From Chitinophaga jiangningensis (lineage in GTDB: Bacteria; Bacteroidota; Bacteroidia; Chitinophagales; Chitinophagaceae), in assembly GCF_900142605.1 (NCBI RefSeq), contig NZ_FRBL01000009.1:310001-374000 (forward strand): 64,000 nt of DNA. The letters run 5' to 3'. Both the position numbers and the translations under genes were made by a program. The notes below the pieces were generated by a model. It saw only the letters and a program-made list of their open reading frames with translations, searched no databases and was not told where the DNA came from. Each line of letters opens with the position of its first letter. Position 1 is the stretch's first letter. Positions 42,983 through 52,373 of the stretch are shown one piece after another.

Positions 42983-45900
42983 TACCTCTTTGCAGTAACC
43001 ATCTTCCGGTAACTCCAATAAAACACTACCGGAAATATAAACAGGTTAAAACAAGTATCCGTAATCAACCCACCAATCACCACTCTAGCCAGCGGCCTCG
43101 CCGTTTCCGAACCAATACCCATACTGGTAGCAGCCGGCAGCAGCCCGATAGCCGCCATCATAGCGGTCATGATCACCGGCCGTATGCGCGACTCCACCCC
43201 TTCGTGTATGCCTGCCATTAAGCCCGCATCCGTAGCCGCAGGCAGGGTGCGCAGGTTGGATTTGAAACGCGACAATAATATCACCCCGTTTTGCACACAA
43301 ATGCCAAACAAGGCAATAAATCCAATGCCTGCGGATATACTAAAGTTAGTTCCTGTTAACCATAGGGAGAAGATACCGCCAATGATGGCAAACGGTACGT
43401 TACCGAGTACCAGCAAGGCATCTTTAAATGTCCCGAACAAAATAAAAAGGAAGAGGAAAATCAGTACAAGGCTAATCGGCACTACCTGTGCCAGTCGCTT
43501 TGTAGCCCGCTGTTGATTCTCGAAATCGCCCGCCCACTCCAGGTTATAACCTCTCGGTAGCTGAATTTGTGCCGCTACTTTCTGCTGTGCCTCTGCTATC
43601 GTACTTCCTAAATCGCGCTCCCGTACCGAAAACTTGATGGCGCCATAACGCTGGTGTTTATCTCTGTAAATAATACTGGGACCAACAATATGACCGATGT
43701 CCGCGATCTCCTTCAGCGGAATTTTATTGCCGCGGATCGTAGGAATGATGAGGTTTCCAATGGCCGTTTCATCCTCCCGGAAAGATTCCGGATAGCGAAT
43801 CCGCAGATCAAAATATTTCTCCCCCTCATAAATACGGGTAGCCGCCTTGCCCCCAATAGCCATCTCAATCACTGAGTTGGCGTCTTCCGTAGTAACGCCG
43901 TACAACGCCATCTTCTGCTGATCCAGGTTAATGCGCAGCTCCGGCTGGCCTAAGTTTCGTAGGATGCCCAGGTCCTCAATCCCCCTCACCCCTTTCAGGA
44001 TTTTTTCTATCTGCTCTTCTTTTTCTTCTATCACCTTAAAATCATCTCCAAATAATTTCACCACCAGTGAGCCTTTCACACCGGATACTGCTTCTTCAAC
44101 ATTATCCATAATGGGTTGGGAGAAATTGAGGGTGATCCCGGGAATACCATCCAGTTTATGTTGCATTTTATCGATCAGTTGTGCCTTCGACAAACCGCTT
44201 TTCCATTCATTCTGCGGGTAAATATCCACGTGCATTTCAATATTGTAAAAGCCTGTAGCATCTGTACCATCGTTCGGACGCCCCGTTTGGGACATCACCT
44301 GTCGCACCTCCGGAAACTGCAACAGCTTGCGGCGCATATCATTGGAGAGTTTTACCGATTCATCCAGCGAAGTGCTGAGCGGCCCGGTAGCCCTGATGTA
44401 TATGGCCCCCTCATTCAGCTGGGGTAAAAACTCCGTACCTAAAAATTTAAAACAGTATAATCCTGCCGCCAGCACTATCATAGAACCGAAAAACACAAGC
44501 CGCCGCCGGTGAAACGTAAAATGGAAAATCCGTAGCGTAAGCCGCTGCACAAATTCCAGGAAAAAATTTTTCTTCTCCCTGACATTCCTTTTTAACAGTA
44601 CACTGGCCATGGCAGGCACCAGCGTAAAAGTCAGTATCAACGCGCCCAGCAAGGCAAAGCCCAGCGTCCATGCCAGCGGCGAAAACATTTTACCCTCCAC
44701 TTTCTCAAAAGTGAAAATTGGCAGCAGACCAGTGATGATAATCAATTTCGCAAACAGGATGCCCTTGCCGTTCTCCATACAGGCTTTGCGGATCATGCCC
44801 AGCTTACTGAGTTTATTAAAACGCTCCATCCCTACTTTATGCGCCCGCTGATCCAGCATCACAAAAATACCTTCCATCATTACCACGGCCCCATCGATGA
44901 TAATGCCGAAATCAATCGCTCCCATAGATAACAGGTTAGCACTCATTCCTTTCAAACGCAGGCAGATAAAGGCAAAAAGCAGCGCCAGCGGAATCACGAC
45001 CGATACAATCACGGTGGTGCGCCAGTCGGCCATAAAAAGAAATACGATCACCGTAACAAAAATGATCCCTTCCAGCATATTGTGTAAAACCGTATGCGTA
45101 CTGAATGCGATGAGATCTTCGCGGTTATAGAAGGGTTTTATTTTTACATCATCCGGAAGAATTTTACTGTTCAGCTCCGCGATTTTATCTTTCAACGAGG
45201 CGATCACATTTGCGGGATTCTCTCCTTTGCGCATCACCACAATGCCTTCCACCACATCGTGGTCGGCATCCCGGCCCACCTGGCCCAGGCGTGGCAGTGC
45301 TGCAATGCTGACATCTGCCACATCCTTTACCAGGATCGGGGTTCCATTAATATGGTCTACGATGATATTCCTGATTTCGTCCGCGTTGTTTAAGACACCA
45401 ATGCCGCGGACTACGTAGGCCTGTGCATTTCTGACAATTACATCTCCCCCAACATTTATATTACTTTTAGTGAGCGCCTGAAACATTTCACCGGCCGTGA
45501 TATCATACTGCACCGCTTTATCCGGGTTGATGGTGACCTGATAGATTTTCACCTCACCGCCAAAACTCACAATATCCGCCACACCGGAAACAGCCAACAG
45601 ATTGCGTTCCACTACCCAGTCCTGCAGCGTTTTCAGCTCCGCCACCGAACGCTTGTTACTCTCCAGCGTATACCGGTAGATTTCCCCCGTAGGCCCGTAC
45701 GGCGGCTCTATTTCAGGATCTACGCCGTCAGGAAGGTCCGCGGAGGTAATGTTATTATTGATCTGCTGCCGTGCGAAAATATCATCCACCTCATCATCGA
45801 AAATCACCTTCACAACCGACAACCCAAACAGCGAAGAACTACGTATATGCGTCTTCTTTTGCGCCCTGTTCATGGCAATTTCAATGGGGCGGGTCACAAA

Positions 45901-46098
45901 CTTCTCCACTTCTTCCGCGCTGCGGCCCTGCCATTGGGTGATGATGGTAACGGAAGTATTAGTCACATCCGGAAAGGCATCCACGCCAATCTGCTTAAAG
46001 CTGATATAGCCTGTCACCGCCATGGCTGCGGCTGCGAAAAAAATGAAATATTTATTGATCAGGGAGAAAGCAAGGACTTTCTTCAGGAATTTGTTCAT
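42982..46098 (-). CDS. Heavy-metal efflux RND transporter (CusA/CzcA family)
   Basis: A 1038-residue inner-membrane pump with about twelve transmembrane helices and two large periplasmic loops. It has the HME-RND signature GVDAFPDVTNTSVTIITQWQGRSAEEVEKFVT, the FGIIIDGAVVMMEG segment in which Asp carries the proton relay, and GRPNDGTDATGF in the porter region. It exports divalent or monovalent metals (Cu, Ag, Co, Zn, Cd) across the envelope together with the adaptor and TolC-like protein encoded just upstream. Gene order RR-HK-TolC-adaptor-CusA. Confidence 0.94.
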   Translation of the reverse strand: MNKFLKKVLAFSLINKYFIFFAAAAMAVTGYISFKQIGVDAFPDVTNTSVTIITQWQGRSAEEVEKFVTRPIEIAMNRAQKKTHIRSSSLFGLSVVKVIFDDEVDDIFARQQINNNITSADLPDGVDPEIEPPYGPTGEIYRYTLESNKRSVAELKTLQDWVVERNLLAVSGVADIVSFGGEVKIYQVTINPDKAVQYDITAGEMFQALTKSNINVGGDVIVRNAQAYVVRGIGVLNNADEIRNIIVDHINGTPILVKDVADVSIAALPRLGQVGRDADHDVVEGIVVMRKGENPANVIASLKDKIAELNSKILPDDVKIKPFYNREDLIAFSTHTVLHNMLEGIIFVTVIVFLFMADWRTTVIVSVVIPLALLFAFICLRLKGMSANLLSMGAIDFGIIIDGAVVMMEGIFVMLDQRAHKVGMERFNKLSKLGMIRKACMENGKGILFAKLIIITGLLPIFTFEKVEGKMFSPLAWTLGFALLGALILTFTLVPAMASVLLKRNVREKKNFFLEFVQRLTLRIFHFTFHRRRLVFFGSMIVLAAGLYCFKFLGTEFLPQLNEGAIYIRATGPLSTSLDESVKLSNDMRRKLLQFPEVRQVMSQTGRPNDGTDATGFYNIEMHVDIYPQNEWKSGLSKAQLIDKMQHKLDGIPGITLNFSQPIMDNVEEAVSGVKGSLVVKLFGDDFKVIEEKEEQIEKILKGVRGIEDLGILRNLGQPELRINLDQQKMALYGVTTEDANSVIEMAIGGKAATRIYEGEKYFDLRIRYPESFREDETAIGNLIIPTIRGNKIPLKEIADIGHIVGPSIIYRDKHQRYGAIKFSVRERDLGSTIAEAQQKVAAQIQLPRGYNLEWAGDFENQQRATKRLAQVVPISLVLIFLFLFILFGTFKDALLVLGNVPFAIIGGIFSLWLTGTNFSISAGIGFIALFGICVQNGVILLSRFKSNLRTLPAATDAGLMAGIHEGVESRIRPVIMTAMMAAIGLLPAATSMGIGSETARPLARVVIGGLITDTCFNLFIFPVVFYWSYRKMVTAKR

Positions 46099-46110
46099 AC
46101 TATCAGCGGT

Positions 46111-47205
46111 TTATTGCAGGTCCTGCAGGGTTTCATAAATAAATACCTGTCGAGATGCGATGATTTTATCACCTGCCACCAGGCCCGCAGTCACCTGCGC
46201 GCGACCTTCCACCGTGCTGGCCACCTTAATTTCCCGGATGGCTACCCCCGGCTTTTTATCGGTAAGTACCAGTACAAAATATTTGTCTTTATCGAAGATG
46301 ATACCCCTGCTGGGAATGCTGATGCTGCTGGTATCGGAATGCCGCTGTGTTTTAATGCTTACAAACATTTCAGGCTTCAGGAGGTAACCCGGATTATCGA
46401 TCACTACACGGGCTTTCATGACTTTATTTTCGGGGTCCAGCACGTTATAGATTTTCTCAATTTTCCCGCTGAAAGTTTTATCGGGATACGACAGGGTGCT
46501 CATCTCCACTTTATCACCCTCACGAATACCCGCAATATCGGATTCGAAAATATTGATGATGGCCCAAACATTATGCAGGTCCGCCACTACAAAAATAGGA
46601 TCGCTGTTATCCGGCCTCCATTGCATATTTTCAGCTGCCCGTTTGATGATCACAAAGCCAGGGACAGGAGCTTTCACGGCATAGGTGCTCTGATGGGCAC
46701 CACCATTGATATCCACAATAGCGGATGATTTATGCCAGGCCGCCACCGCTTTATCATATTCATTTTTCGCGGTTTCGTATTCCTGTTGTGAGTTCAGCCC
46801 GCTCGTATAAAAAGATTCCGCTACTTCCAGATTTTTCTTTGCCGTTAGCATTTCCTTTTCGCTGATCGTTTGATCGGCAGTATAGGTGGCCATTTCAGGA
46901 CTTTTAATGAGCGCCAGTACTTGTCCTTTCTGCACATAATCGCCGGAATGGACTTTCACATTCGTGACAATACCACTGACCATCGGGAAAATTTGCGCCA
47001 TTTTATCTTCGTTGGCAGTAATTTTTCCGGTAAGTGAAACCTGGTGAGCAGTGGGCGTCACCGCGGCGGTATCTACTTCCAGGCGTTTAAGCAGGGAATC
47101 ATTCAGCTCCCAGGATTGTTTTCGTATAGGCTCCACCGTGTTTCCACAGGCATATAGCGCAGTGAGAAAATATATAACCAGAGCGGTTTTAAATAACGTT
47201 TGCAT
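46111..47205 (-). CDS. RND efflux periplasmic adaptor (membrane fusion protein)
   Basis: A 364-residue lipoprotein-like adaptor with an N-terminal hydrophobic segment and Cys20 (LTALYACGNT). It has the biotinyl-like/hairpin domain (VTNVKVHSGDYVQKGQVLALI), a coiled-coil hairpin (about 115-165) and the beta-barrel domain with PVPGFVIIKRAAENMQWRPD. It links the CusA pump to the TolC channel. It lies 12 bp before cusA and 9 bp after the TolC gene; no stray metal-binding methionine clusters as in CusB are seen, so the metal is not identified. Confidence 0.92.
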   Translation of the reverse strand: MQTLFKTALVIYFLTALYACGNTVEPIRKQSWELNDSLLKRLEVDTAAVTPTAHQVSLTGKITANEDKMAQIFPMVSGIVTNVKVHSGDYVQKGQVLALIKSPEMATYTADQTISEKEMLTAKKNLEVAESFYTSGLNSQQEYETAKNEYDKAVAAWHKSSAIVDINGGAHQSTYAVKAPVPGFVIIKRAAENMQWRPDNSDPIFVVADLHNVWAIINIFESDIAGIREGDKVEMSTLSYPDKTFSGKIEKIYNVLDPENKVMKARVVIDNPGYLLKPEMFVSIKTQRHSDTSSISIPSRGIIFDKDKYFVLVLTDKKPGVAIREIKVASTVEGRAQVTAGLVAGDKIIASRQVFIYETLQDLQ

Positions 47206-47214
47206 GCGATTGTT

Positions 47215-48492
47215 TTAAGGATGGAAAATTTGTGCGCCGGTGGTATAGTTGATTTTTTCCAGGGCGCTGAGGCGACTATAACGAAGCGCATTCATCTTGA
47301 GCACATTGCTGCGGTAGGCATCGTAGAGATCAATAAATTCCAGCAGTCCGATGTTATGTTGGCGGTAATTTTTCTCTATTTCTCCCATCATGCGGCTGTA
47401 GTCCTGCTCAAAAGCGGGGTCTATATCCCCTGCCATCTGCTCCGTTTGCACAGCTTCCCGAAAGCTGTTCATCACTTCATGGGCCAGTTGATCCTGCCGG
47501 CCCTGCAGCTCCAGCCTGCTGCCTTCCAGCGTGGCCCGAGCCATGCGTATGTTGCCCTGGTTACGGTTAAAGAAAGGCAGTGGCATGCTTACCCCGAGGC
47601 CGTTATAGTTACGTTCGAAGTTGCCCTGTTTATCGTACGAAAGACCCACCTGGATATCGGGAATGGCCAAAGCCTTTTGCAGTCTCAAATTGATTTCATT
47701 ATAGTTCACATTTTCGTTGGCTGCTTTAAGGTCGTAGCGGTTTTGCATAGCGGTATCCAGCAAGAGCTGGTAACTATAGGCAGATGCCAGAGGCAGCTGC
47801 AGCCCTGCCTCCACGGCAGGGACAATGGTAACGGTGGGCGGTACCCGGATCAGCAGTGCCAGGTCGGACTGGGTTTGCTGAACGTCCTGGCGCAGCTGAA
47901 GCTCGTCGTGCTGCAGGTCGTACAGCAGCGATTTAAGCCTGATAATTTCTTTCGGTGCAATATGCCCCAGCTGTTGCTGTTGCTCAAAAGCGCGTACTAC
48001 CTGTTTGAGGAAAGCAATCTGACCCGAATAGGTTTGGAGGGACTGCTGTTTGTAGTAGAGATCATAAAAGTTATCCGCCAGTTCAAAGCGGAGGGTGCGG
48101 AGCAGGTCATAAAACTGGTATTCACTCAGCTTCACCCCGCTGTGTGCCAGCTGAATTTCCTTGTTACGCTTGCCCGCCAGCTTGATCAGCTGCTGCACCT
48201 GCAGCGTGTTTTGCCCTTCGTAACCGAAATCGAACCATTTGGCGGTGGTATGGTTATACAGCACATTTTCAAAGGAAACTTCCGGGTTATCGTATAGTCG
48301 CGCCGTTATAACTGCCGCCTTTGCCGAATCAATATTGTAGCGTTGCGCCAGCAGCGGAATATTTTGCCTGAGCAGCATGGTGGTGGCTGCCGGCAGGGTG
48401 AGCTGGAGGGTATCCGTCTGTGCAGTGGCGGTACCTGGTGTTAAAATTTCATAGAGGATAAGTAATGCTAATACAGATAACCTGTTCATCAT
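47215..48492 (-). CDS. TolC-family outer membrane efflux channel
   Basis: A 425-residue protein with a signal peptide (MMNRLSVLALLILYEILTPGTATAQ) and the paired helical repeats of the OEP family: YNIDSAKAAVITARLYDNPEVSFE, then RQDVQQTQSDLALLIRVPP in the first half, RYDLKAANENVNYNEINLRLQKALAIPDIQVGLSYDKQG in the second. It forms the outer-membrane exit duct of the metal pump. The start at 48492 is 64 bp after the histidine kinase stop; a TTARA repeat array spans that gap. Confidence 0.93.
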   Translation of the reverse strand: MMNRLSVLALLILYEILTPGTATAQTDTLQLTLPAATTMLLRQNIPLLAQRYNIDSAKAAVITARLYDNPEVSFENVLYNHTTAKWFDFGYEGQNTLQVQQLIKLAGKRNKEIQLAHSGVKLSEYQFYDLLRTLRFELADNFYDLYYKQQSLQTYSGQIAFLKQVVRAFEQQQQLGHIAPKEIIRLKSLLYDLQHDELQLRQDVQQTQSDLALLIRVPPTVTIVPAVEAGLQLPLASAYSYQLLLDTAMQNRYDLKAANENVNYNEINLRLQKALAIPDIQVGLSYDKQGNFERNYNGLGVSMPLPFFNRNQGNIRMARATLEGSRLELQGRQDQLAHEVMNSFREAVQTEQMAGDIDPAFEQDYSRMMGEIEKNYRQHNIGLLEFIDLYDAYRSNVLKMNALRYSRLSALEKINYTTGAQIFHP

Positions 48493-48545
48493 ACAACAAG
48501 AATTTTTCTTGCTGGCAAAGATGAAACGCTGCTATTAGCGGGTAG

Positions 48546-48572
48546 TTAGAATCGTATTAAAACGAAGTTAGA
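48546..48572. promoter_or_regulatory. Three TTARA repeats at 11-bp intervals (candidate response-regulator site)
   Basis: TTAGA at 48546, TTAAA at 48557 and TTAGA at 48568 are exactly 11 bp apart, on one helix face. The array overlaps the histidine kinase stop and lies 53 bp upstream of the TolC start. Two TTAAA copies with the same 11-bp spacing occur at 50667 and 50678, upstream of the response regulator. Confidence 0.55.
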
Positions 48573-49924
48573 TTTGAAAACCAGCAGTGAAAGGTAGTAC
48601 CCTGGCCGGCTACGCTGCTAACGGTGATGCGCGCCTGGTGGAGCTGGAGGATTTTGCGGGTCATGGCCAGGCCTATGCCATAGCCCGTGTAGGCGTGTGC
48701 GTTAGACGCCCGGTACAACGGCATAAAAACACGTTCCTGTTCTGCTTCCGGGATGCCGATACCGTTATCGGAAATGGACAGCAGCAGCCCTTCGCTGGTG
48801 ATTTCCAGTGTAGCCGTTACCGGTGTATTGCCGGAAAACTTAAATCCGTTTTTAATAATGTTATTGATGGCTACTGCCAGCAGCTGCGGATTGCCCTGCA
48901 GGGTAAGCTGTTCGGGGGTAGTGTTGGCAGGGAGTTTTACGATCAATTCATTCGCAGGTGCCTGGTGGCTCCAGGAGATACGGAGGGCTTCCAGCATTTC
49001 ATCGAGGCGGATAGGTTCCAGCTGGGAAGCGTCAGGAACGGCATCCACACGGGTGAGTTGCAACAGGCCATCGGTAATGACTTTGAGCTTTTCCGATTCG
49101 CCAAGGAGGGTTTCCAGCGTTTGCTGGTATTCTGCTGCGCTGCGTTGTTTTTGCATGGTCACCTCGATTTCGCCGATGATGGTGGTGAGTGGCGTACGTA
49201 GTTCGTGCGAGGCGTTGGATACAAAGGAACGCTGCATTTCAAAAGCGTTTTCCATATGTGCCAGCAGCTCATTGAAGTGAAGGGCCAGCTCATCGATTTC
49301 GTCTTTGTTGCTACCGCGCTGTACCCGTTGGTGCAAACTGGTAGCACGGATCTTTTTTACTTCGCGGTTAATGTTTTGGATGGGGCGCAGCGCTCTGCTG
49401 GCGTACCATTGACTCATTCCATACGTAACGGCGAGGGCAATCAGCCCCATAATCACCAGGCTCCAGAGGAGGTAGCTAAGTTGCTGTTCACCAGCGGCGT
49501 TGCGCGCAGTAACAATGACCACAAAATCGCCCTGGTTGTCCGGATAATAAATACCGAGGCCGTATTTATCGCGGAAGCTGAAGCGGTAGGTTTGGTGCTT
49601 GCGGATATTATCCAGCAGTGATGCGGGCCAGTCGTACTTAGCCTGTTCGATAAACACCGCGTGGTTGTTGCTGTCGTAGATATTACTGGATTCTCCCGGA
49701 ATGCCTTGCTGGTAGCTCTTTTCTATTTCCAGGAATTTCATTTTTGTGAGCTCGTCTTTTTCCAGGTATACTTCCGCCGTGAGCAGGGCCCTGCCTTCCA
49801 GTTGTTTGTAGAAGTTGTTGCGCACAAAGCGTGCGGACAGCAGATAGATGATCACAAACACGGTGGTGAGGATGATACCGCTGATAAGGGTAAACTGTAG
49901 CGACAGGCGATGGCGGATTTTCAT
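48557..49924 (-). CDS. Two-component sensor histidine kinase
   Basis: A 455-residue inner-membrane kinase: transmembrane helices at about 9-30 and 150-172, a periplasmic sensor between them, HAMP (about 175-225), the H-box FVSNASHELRTPL with His240, N-box AINNIIKNGFKFS, G1 SISDNGIGIPEAE and a G2-like GYGIGLAMTRKI. The sequence matches heavy-metal sensor kinases that partner with OmpR-type regulators. It lies 1 bp after the response regulator, upstream of the efflux genes. The metal sensed is not readable. Confidence 0.93.
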   Translation of the reverse strand: MKIRHRLSLQFTLISGIILTTVFVIIYLLSARFVRNNFYKQLEGRALLTAEVYLEKDELTKMKFLEIEKSYQQGIPGESSNIYDSNNHAVFIEQAKYDWPASLLDNIRKHQTYRFSFRDKYGLGIYYPDNQGDFVVIVTARNAAGEQQLSYLLWSLVIMGLIALAVTYGMSQWYASRALRPIQNINREVKKIRATSLHQRVQRGSNKDEIDELALHFNELLAHMENAFEMQRSFVSNASHELRTPLTTIIGEIEVTMQKQRSAAEYQQTLETLLGESEKLKVITDGLLQLTRVDAVPDASQLEPIRLDEMLEALRISWSHQAPANELIVKLPANTTPEQLTLQGNPQLLAVAINNIIKNGFKFSGNTPVTATLEITSEGLLLSISDNGIGIPEAEQERVFMPLYRASNAHAYTGYGIGLAMTRKILQLHQARITVSSVAGQGTTFHCWFSNLTSF

Positions 49925-49925
49925 A

Positions 49926-50609
49926 TCAGCTCTTTATTTTCATGACATAGCCCATACCTACCACCGTATGGATCAGCTTATCGCCGCTGAATCCTTTTTC
50001 AATTTTATTGCGGAGGTAGTTGATGTATACATCGATGGTATTGGTACCCGTGTCAAATTCCAGGCCCCATACTGATTCGGCTATCAGTGCGCGGGATAAT
50101 ACTTTCGCCGGATTTTTCAGGAAGAGTTCCAGCAACGCGTATTCCTTGGCGGTGAGCACAATTTCTTTGCCTTCGCGGTGGGCAGTTTTGGTACCGGTGT
50201 CGAGGCTCAGGTCCGCCAGTGTCAGTACAGCGGCATCGTTGCGGAACTGTTGGTGGCGGCGACCCAGTGCATTTACGCGGGCGAGCAGTTCAGAGAAGTG
50301 AAATGGTTTGGAGAGATAGTCATCTGCCCCTGCGTTCAGTCCATCGACGATGTCGGTAGTGTCGTTGAGGGCGGTGAGCATCAGGATAGGCGTTTGCACG
50401 CCCGATCCGCGCAGGTGCCGGCAGATCTGGATACCGCTGATGCCGGGCAGCATCACATCCAGGAGAATAAGGTCATAATCTTCCCGGAGGGCGAGTTGCT
50501 GCCCCTGCGGCCCTTCGGTGGCTACCTGCACCTGATGCTGGTGTTCCTCCAGTCCTCTTTTGATAAAGGCCCCTACTTTTATTTCGTCTTCTATAACCAA
50601 TATCTTCAT
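49926..50609 (-). CDS. OmpR-family response regulator
   Basis: From MKILVIEDEIKVGAFIKRGL the protein is 227 residues: receiver domain with acidic pocket (EDE) and phosphoacceptor Asp51 (LILLDVMLPG), Thr and Lys of the switch region, then an OmpR/PhoB winged-helix effector domain (about 130-227) with YALLELFLKNPAKVLSRALIAESVWG and a final NTIDVYINYLRNKIEKG. The start at 50609 is preferred over an ATG 27 bases upstream because CheY-like receivers begin there. It lies upstream of the metal efflux genes, so it should activate them. Confidence 0.93.
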   Translation of the reverse strand: MKILVIEDEIKVGAFIKRGLEEHQHQVQVATEGPQGQQLALREDYDLILLDVMLPGISGIQICRHLRGSGVQTPILMLTALNDTTDIVDGLNAGADDYLSKPFHFSELLARVNALGRRHQQFRNDAAVLTLADLSLDTGTKTAHREGKEIVLTAKEYALLELFLKNPAKVLSRALIAESVWGLEFDTGTNTIDVYINYLRNKIEKGFSGDKLIHTVVGMGYVMKIKS

Positions 50610-50665
50610 AAGCAAGCCAATTGTTCCGTTGATCAACGAAATTAGTCAATGTTGAAGAGAACGTT

Positions 50666-50682
50666 ATTAAAGCGGGATTAAA
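50666..50682. promoter_or_regulatory. Two ATTAAA repeats at 11-bp spacing before the response regulator gene
   Basis: ATTAAA occurs at 50666-50671 and 50677-50682. The spacing equals that in the repeat array before the TolC gene, suggesting that the same regulator binds its own promoter. The site lies between the regulator and the divergent acetyltransferase. Confidence 0.5.
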
Positions 50683-50724
50683 ATGCTTAGCTTTACGCAT
50701 CATCCAAAAACGCATAACATTTTT

Positions 50725-51273
50725 ATGCATGTACCCGAAATCACTGTTGGGGAGCTGGTGCTCCGGCCATTTAAAGATAAAGATGCGGCGGCCCTTTTCA
50801 GGTTGTTTAGCAAAGATGAAGTGACACGGTTCATGGACATTGCATCTTTCCGCAATATCACGGATGCCACACAGATCATTACTTATTTCAGGGAACTGCA
50901 GCAGGCAGAAGAAGGTTTTCGTATGGCCATTATGCTGGGTACGGAACTAGTGGGCACCTGTGGCTATCATAAATGGAATAAGCCTCATTTCAAAGCGGAG
51001 ATCGGCTATGATTTGTTGCCGGAATATTGGGGGAAGGGCATCATGACGGTGGCCGTAGGAGCCTTGCTGGACTTCGGCTTCCAGGAGATGGAGCTAAACA
51101 GAACCGAGGCATTCGTAGATCCGTTGAACACGCCATCTTCCCGGTTATTGGGCAGGTTAGGGTTTCAAAAAGAAGGATTATTGCGCGATGCTTTTTTTGA
51201 GAAGGGGACGTTTGTGGACGCGGAGATTTACAGCCTGCTGAAGGCCGATCATGTGCGGGAATACATCTGGTAA
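50725..51273 (+). CDS. GNAT acetyltransferase, RimJ/RimL type
   Basis: The 182-residue protein begins MHVPEITVGELVLRPFKDKD, continues with GTCGYHKWNKPHFKAEIGYDLLPEYWGKGIMTVAVGALLDFGFQEMELNRTEAFVDPLNTPSSRLLGRLGFQKEG, the acetyl-CoA-binding region of the RimJ/RimL subgroup, which modifies the N-terminus of ribosomal proteins or other amines. The chosen start at 50725 removes a 14-residue leader that would overlap the promoter region of the divergent response regulator. It is followed 18 bp later by another GNAT gene. Confidence 0.86.
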   Translation: MHVPEITVGELVLRPFKDKDAAALFRLFSKDEVTRFMDIASFRNITDATQIITYFRELQQAEEGFRMAIMLGTELVGTCGYHKWNKPHFKAEIGYDLLPEYWGKGIMTVAVGALLDFGFQEMELNRTEAFVDPLNTPSSRLLGRLGFQKEGLLRDAFFEKGTFVDAEIYSLLKADHVREYIW

Positions 51274-51291
51274 CACTTATGAGATAATATA

Positions 51292-51792
51292 ATGAGTTTA
51301 ACTTACAGACACGCTACAATCGATGATTTGCCACGCATCGTGGCTATTTACAATACTACTATTGCGGGCCGGATGGTAACGGCGGATACAGAGCCGGTAA
51401 CGGTGGAGAGTCGCCACAACTGGTTTTACGCCCATGATGAGTTGCGCCGGCCTTTGTGGATGATTGATGATGCCGGCGGACAAAACATTGGCTGGATGAG
51501 TTTTCAGTCGTTCTACGGCCGGCCGGCATATAACGGCACTGTGGAGGTAAGTATTTACCTGGATGAGTCAGCGAGGGGTAAAGGATATGGCGGGGAGATA
51601 TTACAGTATGCTATTATGGTGGCTCCGAAATACAGCGTGGAAACGTTGCTGGGATTCATCTTTGCGCATAATTACCCCAGCATTAAGTTATTTGAGAAGA
51701 CGGGATTTACCGAGTGGGCCAATCTGCCTGATATTGCGGAGCTGGATGGGGTGAAAAGGAGTTTGAAGATTTTGGGGTACAAGATTAAGTAG
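51292..51792 (+). CDS. GNAT acetyltransferase of the phosphinothricin/YncA type
   Basis: A 166-residue protein with MSLTYRHATIDDLPRIVAIYN, then GWMSFQSFYGRPAYNGTVEVSIYLDESARGKGYGGEILQYAI and NYPSIKLFEKTGFTEW, the typical motif A (R/Q-x-x-G-x-G/A) and LFEKxGF of YncA/phosphinothricin-acetyltransferase-like proteins. Substrate could be an amine or amino acid; not determined. It is 18 bp after another GNAT and probably in the same transcript. Confidence 0.84.
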   Translation: MSLTYRHATIDDLPRIVAIYNTTIAGRMVTADTEPVTVESRHNWFYAHDELRRPLWMIDDAGGQNIGWMSFQSFYGRPAYNGTVEVSIYLDESARGKGYGGEILQYAIMVAPKYSVETLLGFIFAHNYPSIKLFEKTGFTEWANLPDIAELDGVKRSLKILGYKIK

Positions 51793-51843
51793 GCGTCGTT
51801 CATTAAACGCAGGCTTAAAATCAGGGTCGAAAAAGAAATGGAA

Positions 51844-51861
51844 CCGGACGCTGCGCTCCGG
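51844..51861. repeat. Hairpin with TGC loop (member of the three-base-loop hairpin family)
   Basis: CCGGA and TCCGG pair, then GC and GC around loop TGC, with one bulged base. It is 50 bp beyond the acetyltransferase stop codon and just upstream of the EamA gene. Weak compared with the other family members. Confidence 0.45.
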
Positions 51862-51884
51862 ATCACAAAGTAAAAATACATCAT

Positions 51885-52301
51885 ATGTGGTGGATATATG
51901 CCTTGCTTTCCGCTCTCTTTGCGGCCCTTACTGCCATCTTTGCGAAGGTGGGGGTATCGGATATTCCTTCTAACCTGGCTACCGGTATCCGCACGCTGGT
52001 GATCCTGGTGCTGGTATGGTCTATTGTTTTTTTCCGGGGTGAGTGGAAGATGGCGGGCGGATTGAGCCGGCATGGGTTGTTATTTCTGATCCTTTCGGGA
52101 TTGGCAACGGGCATGTCGTGGTTGTTTTATTTCAAGGCCTTGCAGGTGGGTAAGGTGAGTCAGGTAGCGCCGGTGGATAAGCTGAGTGTAGCGTTGACGA
52201 TCATTTTGGCGGCCGTGTTTTTACAGGAGAGCATTACGTGGAAGACGGCATTGGGTGCAGGGTTGATTATTTGTGGGACGCTGGTGCTGATATGGAAGTG
52301 A
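51885..52301 (+). CDS. EamA-family transporter with a single EamA domain
   Basis: The 138-residue membrane protein has about five hydrophobic helices and one EamA/DUF6 unit (MWWIYALLSALFAALTAIFAKVGVSDIPSNLATGIRTLVILVLVW at the start, VAPVDKLSVALTIILAAVFLQESITWKTALGAGLIICGTLVLI at the end). Most EamA transporters have two units; the half-size form probably dimerises. Drug or metabolite efflux is usual; the substrate is unknown. It lies between the acetyltransferases and the suf regulator. Confidence 0.85.
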   Translation: MWWIYALLSALFAALTAIFAKVGVSDIPSNLATGIRTLVILVLVWSIVFFRGEWKMAGGLSRHGLLFLILSGLATGMSWLFYFKALQVGKVSQVAPVDKLSVALTIILAAVFLQESITWKTALGAGLIICGTLVLIWK

Positions 52302-52316
52302 GCCCCACATCTCCCT

Positions 52317-52349
52317 AAAACAAAAACAGACGCAATCACTTGCGCCTGT
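52317..52349 (-). terminator. Terminator of the sufR-like gene
   Basis: A 10-bp stem (52326-52335 with 52340-52349, one G-T/A-C type mismatch) is followed on the minus strand by TTTTTGTTTT. It lies 24 bp after the sufR stop. Confidence 0.8.
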
Positions 52350-52373
52350 TAAAGTTATAAACAAAGTCGACTA

